A stretch of DNA of 64,000 nucleotides from HXMU1420-2 sp034670145. Its GTDB lineage: Bacteria > Pseudomonadota > Alphaproteobacteria > Rhodobacterales > Rhodobacteraceae. Below are positions 24,774 through 33,782 of the stretch, piece after piece. The DNA is taken from contig JAXMOA010000015.1 in NCBI GenBank assembly GCA_034670145.1, positions 106,636-170,635 of the forward strand, written 5' to 3'. The position numbers and the translations under genes are program-made. The notes beneath the pieces are model-generated. The model was not told the DNA's origin, did not search any database, and saw only the letters and a list, made by a program, of their open reading frames with translations. Every line of letters begins with the position of its first letter. The stretch's first letter is position 1.

Positions 24774-25337
24774 ATGCCGAAAATCAATGGCAATGAGATC
24801 CGTTCCGGTAATGTACTAGAGCACAACGGCGGTCTTTGGGCTGCTGTCAAAGTAGACCACGTGAAGCCCGGCAAGGGTGGGGCGTTTGCCCAGGTTGAAA
24901 TGCGGAACTTGCGCAATGGCTCAAAACTGAATGAGCGGTTCCGCAGCGCGGATAAGGTAGAGCGCGTGCGCCTGGAGCAAAAAGACATGCAGTTCCTGTA
25001 TGAAAACGATGGCATGCTCGTGTTCATGGACACAGAAACTTACGATCAGGTTGAGCTGTCCGCAGAAATTCTGGGCGAACGGCGCCCGTTCTTGCAGGAC
25101 GGGATGACAATTGTAGTGGAATTTCATGAGGCAGAGGCGCTCAATGCGACATTGCCACAGAAAGTGACGTGCAAGATTGTTGAGACAGAACCGGTGGTCA
25201 AAGGTCAAACGGCTGCAAATTCTTTCAAGCCTGCGATTTTGGACAATGGAGTCAAAGTTTCAGTACCGCCGTTTGTGGGCCAGGATGAGTTGATCGTCGT
25301 AAATACTGAAACCATGGAATATTCGGAACGCGCCTGA
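24774..25337 (+). CDS. efp: Elongation factor P
   Basis: 187-residue translation factor that rescues ribosomes stalled at polyproline stretches. Three beta-barrel domains: residues 1-64 with the loop KPGKGGAF carrying Lys34, the residue modified in EpmA-containing species; the middle OB domain; and the C-terminal OB domain (VPPFVGQDELIVVNTET). The frame is open 40 codons further upstream, but MPKINGNEIRSGNV is the true family N-terminus. A long leader (about 130 nt) separates it from the candidate promoter. Confidence 0.95.
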   Translation: MPKINGNEIRSGNVLEHNGGLWAAVKVDHVKPGKGGAFAQVEMRNLRNGSKLNERFRSADKVERVRLEQKDMQFLYENDGMLVFMDTETYDQVELSAEILGERRPFLQDGMTIVVEFHEAEALNATLPQKVTCKIVETEPVVKGQTAANSFKPAILDNGVKVSVPPFVGQDELIVVNTETMEYSERA

Positions 25338-25387
25338 TCCCTTCAGCGAAAAAGTCGGCCGTAGTCTGGTCATAGCAAGGCCGTCGT

Positions 25388-26305
25388 TCACCGAACCTGT
25401 CCAGCGATCTCGCGCAATAGTTCGAATTTGACACGCGTGGCGCTGACCTGCCGGTAAAATGAAATCAAAAAGCTGGTTGGTCCCTGCAAACGGGCCAACC
25501 CGGCCGTCGCCGCCACCACCGTGCCTACATCGGTTCGCCCGTCGACAACAAACCAACCTCCCAACAGCAATACCGCAACCGTTCCACCGCTGCTGAGTGT
25601 GCTGACAATGAACTTTGTCGACAACTTCCAGATGAACATCTTTCTGCGGGTTGCATATATGCGATCAAAATCTTCCATTACCGTGTCACGCACCCTCTGG
25701 TAATCTGATTCCAAAATGGTGTCGGTGGATCGTCGCAAAGTATGCACGCGAGCTGCGACCAGTTGATTGACGTGCCGCTGGGTGAGCAGAACCAGCACGA
25801 CCTGTGGAATGATAATGCACAGCGCAATGCCTCCCAATCCTGGATGCGACGCCGCGATAAATCCGATCACTGAGAAAAGCGTGCCAATCTGGACCACAGG
25901 GTCGGAAAATGCGCCTCCTGTAAACTTTCCCAGATCTTCAGCTTCGGCTGAGATCACAGTTGCCAGCGTCCCCTTGGCCACACCGGCTTGGTCATTGCGC
26001 GCGGGGCCGAGCGTGTTGTCATAGATCCGCCCTCGTAAAAGTCGGATCATGTCCTCGCCCAGGGTGCTGGATCGAAACCCAAGCAACCATTTCAGCGACA
26101 GGCTGATCAGGATCACACCAAGCATTCCTGCACACATCTGGATGAGGGTGGCATGGTCGGCGCTGCCATCTGTCAGCCCATTGACGATTTGCTTCTGGAA
26201 TTCCAACGGGGCCGCGGCAAGGGTTGCGACCGCGATCGAGAGCAGGATCAGAACGATCTGGCGACGCCAGCTTACACGCCAGATGGCAGCATACATTTGA
26301 TACAT
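25388..26305 (-). CDS. ABC transporter transmembrane domain protein lacking an ATPase domain
   Basis: 305 residues corresponding only to the six-helix membrane domain of an ABC exporter (hydrophobic spans at about 17-33, 58-80, 130-150, 155-175, 230-255). The sequence ends shortly after the domain (FLISFYRQVSATRVKFELLR). No Walker A, signature or Walker B follows; the stop is genuine and the downstream DNA to efp (50 bp) has no room. It is either a half transporter using a separate ATPase, a regulatory or orphan membrane protein, or a 3'-truncated exporter. No adjacent ATPase gene exists. Confidence 0.75.
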   Translation of the reverse strand: MYQMYAAIWRVSWRRQIVLILLSIAVATLAAAPLEFQKQIVNGLTDGSADHATLIQMCAGMLGVILISLSLKWLLGFRSSTLGEDMIRLLRGRIYDNTLGPARNDQAGVAKGTLATVISAEAEDLGKFTGGAFSDPVVQIGTLFSVIGFIAASHPGLGGIALCIIIPQVVLVLLTQRHVNQLVAARVHTLRRSTDTILESDYQRVRDTVMEDFDRIYATRRKMFIWKLSTKFIVSTLSSGGTVAVLLLGGWFVVDGRTDVGTVVAATAGLARLQGPTSFLISFYRQVSATRVKFELLREIAGQVR

Positions 26306-26376
26306 GGCTTCTCACCCTCAGATGCGTGACACGTTTCTGGGGGGTGAGAGGCCAGGGCGCAAGCACGGCGTTGGTG

Positions 26377-27111
26377 TCAGAGGGCTGATACGACTGCCGT
26401 GCCGGCCTGCATCTGGTCGCTGACCCGATCGAAACGCAAATAGGCAATCGCGGCCCCATTGCTTTGTGTATGCAGAATGCCAACGGGTTTGCCGTTCGCC
26501 AGGATTTCAGTGCCAGGCGGAGCTGTCCCCGTCACAGCCACGGTGCGCAGTCCCTTACGAAGGACGGTTTTGTGTTTCATACGGGCTGTCACCTCTTGGC
26601 CGACATAACATCCCTTGCGGAAATTGACGCCGTTGAGTTGCTCAAAACCGGCTTCCAGAATAAATGTATCTGGCGTCAGTTCGTTTCCGTATTCAGGAAT
26701 GCAATGGGCCACGCGAATAGCATCCCAATCGGTGCCATCGTCCGCTTCTGCTGCATCTGAGTACAGCCGCCATCCCAAGGCTGGATGACGCGGGTCCGCA
26801 TGACTGCCCTCGGGTGCCGGTCCGGTCCCACGCTGTAGGTTCAGTCCGCTGTCTGCGATAACAACATCTGCACGCAGTTTATACATGTTGAGACGCTTGA
26901 TCACGGTTTCGGCGCTCGCAGCAGGCAGATCCATCAAGATGCCATTGCTACATGGGACCAAAAAGAAATCGGCCAGAAATTTGCCCTGTGGCGTCAGCAG
27001 AGCGGTATAGACGATTCCCTGGTCCAGGCCGGTCACATCGTTGGTGACCAGATCCTGCAAAAACTTGTGTACGTCCGCGCCTGTGAGCCGCATTATGCGT
27101 CGTTGCGTCAT
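26377..27111 (-). CDS. ygfZ: YgfZ/GcvT-like folate-binding protein
   Basis: 244 residues of the YgfZ (IBA57-like) family, which helps assemble or repair Fe-S clusters using folate. The hallmark K-G-C-Y-x-G-Q-E is present as KGCYVGQE (residues 166-173). The N-terminal GcvT-like part (FLQDLVTNDVTGL, LLTPQGKFLADFF) is complete. It sits 71 bp upstream of the ABC membrane-domain gene on the same strand and diverges from the glycosyltransferase gene. Confidence 0.88.
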   Translation of the reverse strand: MTQRRIMRLTGADVHKFLQDLVTNDVTGLDQGIVYTALLTPQGKFLADFFLVPCSNGILMDLPAASAETVIKRLNMYKLRADVVIADSGLNLQRGTGPAPEGSHADPRHPALGWRLYSDAAEADDGTDWDAIRVAHCIPEYGNELTPDTFILEAGFEQLNGVNFRKGCYVGQEVTARMKHKTVLRKGLRTVAVTGTAPPGTEILANGKPVGILHTQSNGAAIAYLRFDRVSDQMQAGTAVVSAL

Positions 27112-27177
27112 TTTAACGATCCCTACCTGCCATATGTTTTGATATAAGGGGACGGCGCGAAATGAACAGGGACCATC

Positions 27178-27858
27178 GTGACTGCAACACTATCAATTAT
27201 TGTGCCTACACTGAATGCCCAGGATCAACTGCCCGCCTGCGTGGGCGCGTTGATGGAGGGTGTTGTCAGCGGACTGGTGCGCGAACTGATCGTGACGGAT
27301 GGTGGATCCGAGGATGAAACACTGAAAATTGCTGACGAGGTCGGGGCAGAGATTGTGGTCGGCCCAGCCTCGAGAGGCGGACAATTGAAGCGCGGGGCCG
27401 GGCAGGCGCAAGGGGCGTGGTTGCTGATCTTGCACGCCGACACCTGTTTGACACCAGGGTGGTCGCGGCATGTTTCGTCGCATATCCGCGACACGAACGG
27501 CCCAGCCTACTTTCGTTTGGCATTTGATCAACGAGGGGTGTTCCCCGTTTTGGTCGCAGGTTGGGCAAACCTGCGCTCACGTTTGTTTGGCCTGCCTTAC
27601 GGTGATCAGGGGTTGTTGATCAGCCAAGAGGACTATGCGCAGGCAGGCGGCTATCCGGATCAACCACTTATGGAGGATGTGCATTTGGTGCGGTCCCTGG
27701 AGCGGCCTCTAACCTGCCTGGAATTGCCCGCCGTGACCAGCGCTGCCCGGTATCGTCGGGCAGGGTGGGTGCGGCGTGGAACGCGCAATCTCTGGACATT
27801 GGTACGGTACTTCGCCGGGGTCAGTCCCGAACGGCTGGTGGCGGGCTATCACCGATAG
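27178..27858 (+). CDS. Family 2 glycosyltransferase (TIGR04283-like)
   Basis: 226-residue GT-A glycosyltransferase. LSIIVPTLNAQDQLPACVGAL opens the Rossmann-like fold; VTDGGSEDETLKIA carries the nucleotide-binding Asp; ILHADTCL is the DxD-like metal site and GYPDQPLMEDV the acceptor-side ED motif. Short length and the final FAGVSPERLVAGYHR match the TIGR04283 subgroup as I remember it. The start is GTG. It is a single gene between two leftward transcripts. The acceptor is unknown. Confidence 0.82.
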   Translation: MTATLSIIVPTLNAQDQLPACVGALMEGVVSGLVRELIVTDGGSEDETLKIADEVGAEIVVGPASRGGQLKRGAGQAQGAWLLILHADTCLTPGWSRHVSSHIRDTNGPAYFRLAFDQRGVFPVLVAGWANLRSRLFGLPYGDQGLLISQEDYAQAGGYPDQPLMEDVHLVRSLERPLTCLELPAVTSAARYRRAGWVRRGTRNLWTLVRYFAGVSPERLVAGYHR

Positions 27859-27955
27859 CCTTATTTGTTTCTCTCGACCCAGAAGGTTGCAGAGCGCTGA
27901 AATGGTGGTGAACACCCTACCAGCGTGACAGCACTAGGTTTCAGTTCGCCCTGTT

Positions 27956-29944
27956 TCACTCTCCGCCAAAAATGCGGCGGCGTAGCCGGTTCAACCATGT
28001 TGGCGCCCGCGTGCCCTGTTGCGGCTCAACTGTATCGGCTGCCTTTTGCATGTTGGTGGTGTCGACCAGTGCTTTGCCATCCTGAAACTGCAGCCTGTAT
28101 AGGTCGGCGTAGATCCCACCCCGTTCCAATAGTTCGTGGTGCGTGCCTTGGTCGACAACCTGACCGCGATCCATCACGACAATCTTGTCCGCATTGCGAA
28201 TAGTGCTGAGCCTATGGGCAATGACAATCGTTGTCCTCCCACCGGCAAGTTTGTCCAAGGCGGCCTGAACCACTTTTTCCGATTGGGCATCCAGCGCACT
28301 GGTCGCTTCGTCCAACAGCAAGATTGGTGTATCCCGCAGCAACGCGCGCGCGATCACAACCCGTTGGCGTTGCCCCCCCGATAAGGCAGAGCCGCGCGGG
28401 CCAACTTCGGTCTCCAGCCCGAATTCCAGATTGGGCAGAACTTCGGAAACATGTGCAGCGTCCAGGACTTCCTTCAGGCGCGCATCAGTCACGTCGGTTC
28501 GCCCCAACAGGATGTTCTCACGCAGGCTTTCGTCAAACAACAGCGCTTCTTGGCTGACCACTGAAAACAGACCGCGCAAATCCTCCAACGCCATGGAGCG
28601 GGCCTCGACCCCGCCAATGGTAACCGAGCCTTCCTGAGGGTCCACCAGCCGTGTAAGCAAATTGAAAATAGTGGACTTCCCAGCCCCTGAGGCCCCGACC
28701 AAAGCAGTGGTCTTGCCTGGCTCGGCCATCAGTGACAGCCCGGTCAGGACCTGCGCATCACCATACCGCAGCGTGACATTGTCCAGCGCAATCCCTGGCA
28801 GCCCCTGAGGTGGCGAAACGGGTTTGGATGGGGATGTCACCCGAATTGGGGCGTCCAGCAGTTCCTTGATCCGCTCCATCGCAGCAGCAGCGATCTGCCA
28901 AAGACCGCTGATGGTGCCCAACCTGCGCATCGGCTCAAACGCCAGCCCCATGGCCGTGAAAAAGCTCATGAATTGGCCAACGGTTTTCTCGCCTGACACA
29001 ATCTCTCCGCCGCCATAGATCAACACGGCAAGAAAGCCGATGCCGGCCATGATATCCATCAGCCCGGGGATCGAGGCCGACCCGATTGTTGCCCGGACCT
29101 CGCGCGAAATAAATGCGTTCGTTTTGTCAGAGTATTGGCGCTGTTGGTATTCTTCCAGATTGTTGAGTTTGATAGGCACGATGCCATGAAAGACCTCGTC
29201 CAGTCGGACGGCCAGGCCCGCCCCAAGATCGCGGGCGGAACGCGCCTGTTTTCGCACGAATTTCTGAATCACAGCGACAGGCAGAAACAACAGCGGCAGC
29301 CCGATGAGTGTGACAGCGGTCCAGCGCCAGTCAATGCTGATTGCGACCGTCATCAGGGCAATCAACGCGATAGCGTCGCGCCCTGCGCCCGTTATGACCG
29401 CGCGCCAGACATCATTGACAGCGTTCACGTCCATCTGAACCCGCTGGATCAGAAAACCCGGCGGATGTGTATGATGAAATGAACCGTCCTGCTTCATCGC
29501 TCGGGCCAACAGGTCCAGGCGCAGTTTGGCGGCCGTCCGCTGCGATATGTTGGCCATAATCGCTTGTTGCGCGACTCCGGAGCACGCCCGGAGCAGGAAA
29601 ATACCCATGATGGCGATGCCAACCCATGTGATTGCACTGGTGTCGCCGCCGACAAAAATGTCGTCAAACATGGGCCGCATCATGTAGCTGAGCGCGCCCA
29701 GCATAGAACCTTCCAGCGTCATGAAAAACAGCGCCAGCAAGAGCCATCCAAGATGAAACCGCAGATAGTCCCGCCAGAGCCACGTCAGCAACTCGCGGCT
29801 CGTTTTCTCTGGTCCCTTGGAACCCGAACCGGTCGCTTGCGGCAGGGCAGGTTGCGCGGTGATGGTTCGGGTGGCCGCGTTTTCGGACACAGCGGTTTCT
29901 GTATCAGGAGCCGGCGTGGTGGTTTGCTCGGGGCCAACAGTCAT
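27956..29944 (-). CDS. ABC exporter, MsbA-like, fused membrane and ATPase domains
   Basis: 662 residues. About 45 N-terminal residues are low-complexity Thr/Pro/Ala, an extension absent from classical MsbA. A six-helix exporter domain follows (about 55-360). The ATPase has Walker A GASGAGKST, Q-loop VVSQEALLFDES, signature LSGGQRQR and Walker B PILLLDEATSALDAQS. It likely works as a homodimer flipping lipid A-type lipid or another amphiphile. Its start overlaps the stop of the phosphatase gene upstream (ATGA), so the two are translationally coupled. Confidence 0.88.
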   Translation of the reverse strand: MTVGPEQTTTPAPDTETAVSENAATRTITAQPALPQATGSGSKGPEKTSRELLTWLWRDYLRFHLGWLLLALFFMTLEGSMLGALSYMMRPMFDDIFVGGDTSAITWVGIAIMGIFLLRACSGVAQQAIMANISQRTAAKLRLDLLARAMKQDGSFHHTHPPGFLIQRVQMDVNAVNDVWRAVITGAGRDAIALIALMTVAISIDWRWTAVTLIGLPLLFLPVAVIQKFVRKQARSARDLGAGLAVRLDEVFHGIVPIKLNNLEEYQQRQYSDKTNAFISREVRATIGSASIPGLMDIMAGIGFLAVLIYGGGEIVSGEKTVGQFMSFFTAMGLAFEPMRRLGTISGLWQIAAAAMERIKELLDAPIRVTSPSKPVSPPQGLPGIALDNVTLRYGDAQVLTGLSLMAEPGKTTALVGASGAGKSTIFNLLTRLVDPQEGSVTIGGVEARSMALEDLRGLFSVVSQEALLFDESLRENILLGRTDVTDARLKEVLDAAHVSEVLPNLEFGLETEVGPRGSALSGGQRQRVVIARALLRDTPILLLDEATSALDAQSEKVVQAALDKLAGGRTTIVIAHRLSTIRNADKIVVMDRGQVVDQGTHHELLERGGIYADLYRLQFQDGKALVDTTNMQKAADTVEPQQGTRAPTWLNRLRRRIFGGE

Positions 29945-30621
29945 TGCGCGGGCTTTCTCGCCTGAAAATTGGCTTGTACCTGATCGCGGTCATATTCCGT
30001 ACGGACCCAGCTTTCAAAGCTGATCGGCCCACGGCTAAGGCGGGCGGCGTAACAATCCAGCATGTAGTCCAGAATGCCGACCTTGGTATTGCGAAAGTGC
30101 CAGTATTTTGGACCCAGCATTCTACGCGCCTGTTCGACGGGTTGCCCCTCCATAACCATCAGCCAGATGGCCGAGGCCAATCCGGCCCGGTCCGCGCCAG
30201 ATTTGCAATGCATCACAAAGGGGCGGTCAATGTCATGAAACATGTCGATCAGGCCAACCAATTCGTCCCGCGTTGCGGCCGAACGGGCCTGCATCGATGT
30301 GGCCCGCAGGCTCAGGCCCAGTTTGCGGCAACTGGCGGCTTCGGTCAGGTAATGCGCCGCTGTGCTGGCACCGCGCAGGGTCAATATCGTACCAATGCCG
30401 TCATCGCGCATCTTTTCCAAACGTTTGTGGCTGGGTTGGTTCGATCGGTAAACGCCAGGCGCAATACAATAGAAATTGGTCCAGAACGTGCGCAGGAACG
30501 CGTGGTCAAAGAAGTTGTTATAGACCCAGGCCCGGCGTTCATTGCCTGGCACGTCGGGATCGACGTTGTAGTGGGCGCGTATCCGCCGCTCTACCTTAAT
30601 GATCTCTGTCCCGAGGCCCAT
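29941..30621 (-). CDS. Cysteine-dependent tyrosine/dual-specificity phosphatase-like protein
   Basis: 226 residues with an HCX5R active site: HCKSGADR with Cys139 and Arg145. The upstream part (GVYRSNQPSHKRLEKM, IGTILTLRG) matches the DSP/Siw14-like fold of bacterial tyrosine or phosphoinositide phosphatases. No signal peptide is seen, so it should be cytoplasmic. It overlaps the MsbA-like exporter by 4 bp (ATGA). The pairing suggests action on a lipid or on the exporter pathway, but the substrate is unknown. Confidence 0.83.
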   Translation of the reverse strand: MGLGTEIIKVERRIRAHYNVDPDVPGNERRAWVYNNFFDHAFLRTFWTNFYCIAPGVYRSNQPSHKRLEKMRDDGIGTILTLRGASTAAHYLTEAASCRKLGLSLRATSMQARSAATRDELVGLIDMFHDIDRPFVMHCKSGADRAGLASAIWLMVMEGQPVEQARRMLGPKYWHFRNTKVGILDYMLDCYAARLSRGPISFESWVRTEYDRDQVQANFQARKPAQ

Positions 30622-30774
30622 GTTGTTCCTTTGATGACTGATCGTTACCCATTCAGCAACTGCGCCGATCTAAAGCGTCGGACGACTGCATTCAAGATGC
30701 GCACAGGGCGCGGGTTCACATTGACGTTGCGCGCCGGGTGAGTAGTGTGCGTCTTGCTCATACAGGATTACACG

Positions 30775-31983
30775 ATGACCGCCAATATCAGCCTTTCGCA
30801 GGGCCGGGCCTATACGGCTATCCCCGGACCGTCCGTTATTCCAGATCAAGTGTTGCAGGCCATGCATCGCCCCGCGCCGAACATCTATGCGGGCGAAATT
30901 GTTGACCTGACCCATAGTTTGATCCCGGATCTGGCGGCGATCGCGCGCACAAAGGGCCATGTAGCGATTTACATCGGCAACGGACATTCCGCCTGGGAAG
31001 CAGCGCTTGCGAATACGGTTGCCCCCGGAGAGACAGTTCTGGTGCCTGCGACAGGCCGGTTTGGGCATGGTTGGGCGGACATCGCACAAGGCTTGGGAAT
31101 CGAGACCGAGATTCTGGATTTCGGCAAATCCTCCCCTTGGGATCTGGATCAGATCGCCGAGGCGCTCCGGGCGGATACCAGCCACCGTATCAAGGCGGTA
31201 CTGGCCGTACACGTGGACACCTCCAGTTCGGTCAAGAATGACGTGCCTGGGTTGCGGCGCGTGTTGGACGAGGTCGGCCACCCGGCGTTGTTGATGGCGG
31301 ATTGTATCGCGTCTCTGGGCTGTGACCGGTTCGAGATGGACGCCTGGGGCGTCGACGTCACAGTCACCGGTTGTCAAAAGGGGTTGATGGTGCCACCGGG
31401 CCTCAGCTTTGTCTTTTTCAACGACAAGGCCGCAGAGGTGCGTCGCGCCATGCCGCGGGTCAGCCGCTATTGGGATTGGGAGCCTCGGGGCAACCCAAAG
31501 GAGTACTATCAGCATTTCGCCGGCACCGCGCCGACCAACCACTTGTATGGACTGCGTTGTGCCTTGGACATGATCCACGCCGAGGGGATAGATCACGTGT
31601 GGGCACGCCATGAACGGCTGGCCCAGTCCGTTTGGGCTGCTTGTGATGTTTGGGGCAGCGAAGGCCCTTTGACCCTCAACGTTGCGGATCCGGCCAATCG
31701 CTCCTGTGCGGTAACGGCGCTGAAACTGGGGGCGCCCCATGGAACCGCGCTGCGGGATTGGACACAGCTCAATCTGGGGCTGACGCTGGGAATCGGCCTG
31801 GGCATGGCAACGCCAGATGATCCGGCCTGGCATGGGTTCTTCCGTCTCGGCCACATGGGGCATGTGAACGGACAAATGATCATGGCTCTGTTGGGCGGTA
31901 TCGAGACTGGCCTGGCCGCGCTGGATATCCCGCGCGGGCGGGGCGCTGTTGATGCGGCTGCTGCGGTTCTCGCGGGCAAGTAA
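30775..31983 (+). CDS. Class V aminotransferase (serine/alanine-glyoxylate type)
   Basis: 402-residue PLP enzyme of the alanine/serine-glyoxylate aminotransferase family. Visible: GNGHSAWEAALAN (cofactor phosphate side), PATGRFGHGWADIA, HVDTSSSV, the Asp-x-Ile-Ala-Ser strand MADCIASLG, and the Schiff-base Lys202 in VTGCQKGLMVPPG. I start at ATG 30775 (MTANISLSQG) with AGGA about 8 bp upstream; an earlier in-frame start at 30745 lacks such a site. Likely roles are serine-glyoxylate transamination or another amino-donor reaction. Monocistronic, divergent from the phosphatase gene. Confidence 0.88.
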   Translation: MTANISLSQGRAYTAIPGPSVIPDQVLQAMHRPAPNIYAGEIVDLTHSLIPDLAAIARTKGHVAIYIGNGHSAWEAALANTVAPGETVLVPATGRFGHGWADIAQGLGIETEILDFGKSSPWDLDQIAEALRADTSHRIKAVLAVHVDTSSSVKNDVPGLRRVLDEVGHPALLMADCIASLGCDRFEMDAWGVDVTVTGCQKGLMVPPGLSFVFFNDKAAEVRRAMPRVSRYWDWEPRGNPKEYYQHFAGTAPTNHLYGLRCALDMIHAEGIDHVWARHERLAQSVWAACDVWGSEGPLTLNVADPANRSCAVTALKLGAPHGTALRDWTQLNLGLTLGIGLGMATPDDPAWHGFFRLGHMGHVNGQMIMALLGGIETGLAALDIPRGRGAVDAAAAVLAGK

Positions 31984-32077
31984 AGCCACAGGATTGGCGC
32001 GGCTGTTTCAGCTGGGCCAATCCTTGTCCCTGGATTCCAGCGCTATTGCACATGGCTCTTTTGACAAGACAGGGGCG

Positions 32078-33208
32078 CTACTGGCTCTTGCCTGCTTGGT
32101 ACCGCTGACCTGCCTTGGCCAGCGCGATAGGCAAAGCCCGCTCAAACGCGTTCAGATCTTCATCGCGGCCACAACTGACCCGGATGCATCGGTTTTGCGG
32201 CGCGGCAAAGGGCATCCGGACAAATACGCCCGCCGCGACCAGCCCGTCGACCACAGATTTGGCGTAGGCGCCGTCCCGCCCGCAATCAATGGCGACAAAA
32301 TTTGTGGCTGATGGTAGCGGGGTCAACCCATTGGCATATGCGATATCCGAGATGCGCTGACGGGCTGCGACGATCTTGTGTTGCACCTGGGTGATCCAAG
32401 CCTGATCTGCCAGTGCCGCCAGGGCCCCAGCCTGGGCGATCCTGTTCATTCCGAAATGGTTGCGCACCTTGTTGAATGCTGTGATCAATTCCGGCGCTGC
32501 CATCGCATAGCCTACGCGCGCGCCGGCCATGCCATACACCTTGGAAAATGTGCGCATTCTGATGACTCTGGGATCGTTGATTTCGACCGGAGCAGCCGTT
32601 CCAGGGGGCGCACATTCCACATAGGCCTCGTCCAGCAACAACAACGTGCCTTCGGGCAGGGCGGACATCGCATCGACAATCTCTTGCCCGGATCGCCACG
32701 ACCCCATCGGATTGTCCGGATTGCACAGATAGACCAGCTTGGCATTCACCTCGGCAGCTTTGGCAAACAACGAAACCGGATCCTGGCGATCATCAACATA
32801 GGGCACAGCATGCAGAGCACCGCCGAACCCAGCGACATGATAGTTGAACGTCGGATAAGCTCCAACCGAAGTAACGACCGCATCTCCCGGTCCTGCCACC
32901 AGACGCGCGATATATCCCAACAGGCCATCGATCCCTTCGCCCAACATGATGTTGTCAGCAGAAACCCCATGATGCGCGGCCAGTGCATGAACCAGATCGT
33001 AATTCTCCGGATCGCCATATTGCCAAACCTGTGCCGCAGCGTTGCGCATCGCCTCAATGGCTTTGGGAGAGGGGCCAAAGACGCTCTCATTCGCCCCCAG
33101 ACGCGCGTCAAAAACGGCGCCGCGCATACGCTCCTGTGCCTCAGGTCCCACAAATGGGACAGTTGCAGGCAAAGAGGCGGCAAGCGGGGTGTAACGTGGG
33201 CCAGTCAT
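32078..33208 (-). CDS. Fold-type I aminotransferase, histidinol-phosphate aminotransferase-like
   Basis: 376 residues. PLP-binding features: LGEGIDGLLGYI (residues 89-100), CNPDNPMG (162-169), LLDEAYVE (191-198), and Lys223 in RTFSKVYGMAGARVGYA with Arg231 in the phosphate cup. This is the HisC group, but the gene is not next to his genes, so another amino acid may be the substrate. It converges on the class V aminotransferase. No signal peptide. Confidence 0.8.
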   Translation of the reverse strand: MTGPRYTPLAASLPATVPFVGPEAQERMRGAVFDARLGANESVFGPSPKAIEAMRNAAAQVWQYGDPENYDLVHALAAHHGVSADNIMLGEGIDGLLGYIARLVAGPGDAVVTSVGAYPTFNYHVAGFGGALHAVPYVDDRQDPVSLFAKAAEVNAKLVYLCNPDNPMGSWRSGQEIVDAMSALPEGTLLLLDEAYVECAPPGTAAPVEINDPRVIRMRTFSKVYGMAGARVGYAMAAPELITAFNKVRNHFGMNRIAQAGALAALADQAWITQVQHKIVAARQRISDIAYANGLTPLPSATNFVAIDCGRDGAYAKSVVDGLVAAGVFVRMPFAAPQNRCIRVSCGRDEDLNAFERALPIALAKAGQRYQAGKSQ

Positions 33209-33253
33209 GGCGCTAGATAAGCCGGTCTGCGCCAGTGCGGCAAGCCCCCCGTT

Positions 33254-33706
33254 TTAGCGATCGGGCCGGGTCAGGACATAAGCTGCGCCGAGCGTCATCA
33301 AACTACCCTGGCAGATCAAAACCCAAAGCGGCAAGCCAACATAGACGCACACCAAAAATGTGGCCCCCATCACGCCACATGCTGACATTTTGATGTGTCG
33401 GGGAATGGCACCCGTCGTCTCCCAATCCTCAATCATCGGGCCAAACGTGCTGTGTTGAATGATCCACCGTCTCAGCCGCGGCGATCCTTTACCAAAACAA
33501 AACGCCGCAAGCAAAACCAACGGAACAGTCGGCAGAATCGGCAGGAAGATTCCGACCACGCCCGTAGCCAGGGAAATCAGCCCGGCCAAGGCCCAGAGCG
33601 GACGCAGGCGAAGTGGCCCAGAGCGTTCAGTTTCAGACAAATCGCGCTCCTCTCCATCTGTACGGGGCTTTATGCTAGGACAATTCATGCCAGGACAATT
33701 CCACAA
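33254..33706 (-). CDS. DUF454 (YbaN-like) inner membrane protein
   Basis: 150 residues. The core matches DUF454: TGVVGIFLPILPTVPLVLLA and AFCFGKGSPRLRRWIIQHST then FGPMIEDWETTGAIP. Three membrane segments are expected (about 38-67 as a hairpin and 105-145). The N-terminal 30 residues are hydrophilic; a second ATG six codons in (33688) is an alternative start. It lies 45 bp upstream of the HisC-like gene, on the same strand. The function of the family is unknown. Confidence 0.8.
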   Translation of the reverse strand: MWNCPGMNCPSIKPRTDGEERDLSETERSGPLRLRPLWALAGLISLATGVVGIFLPILPTVPLVLLAAFCFGKGSPRLRRWIIQHSTFGPMIEDWETTGAIPRHIKMSACGVMGATFLVCVYVGLPLWVLICQGSLMTLGAAYVLTRPDR

Positions 33707-33782
33707 TGCCCCTACGTTGTGCTGGTTTGTCCGTTGGGTTCAAGGCAGGATCGCTCCCAAGCATCGCAGAAGAGGAGAGATC

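Noticed and set aside
33459..33782. Upstream extension of the crotonase gene
   Set aside because: It would lie antisense to the DUF454 gene; AGAGGAGAG marks the ATG at 33783.
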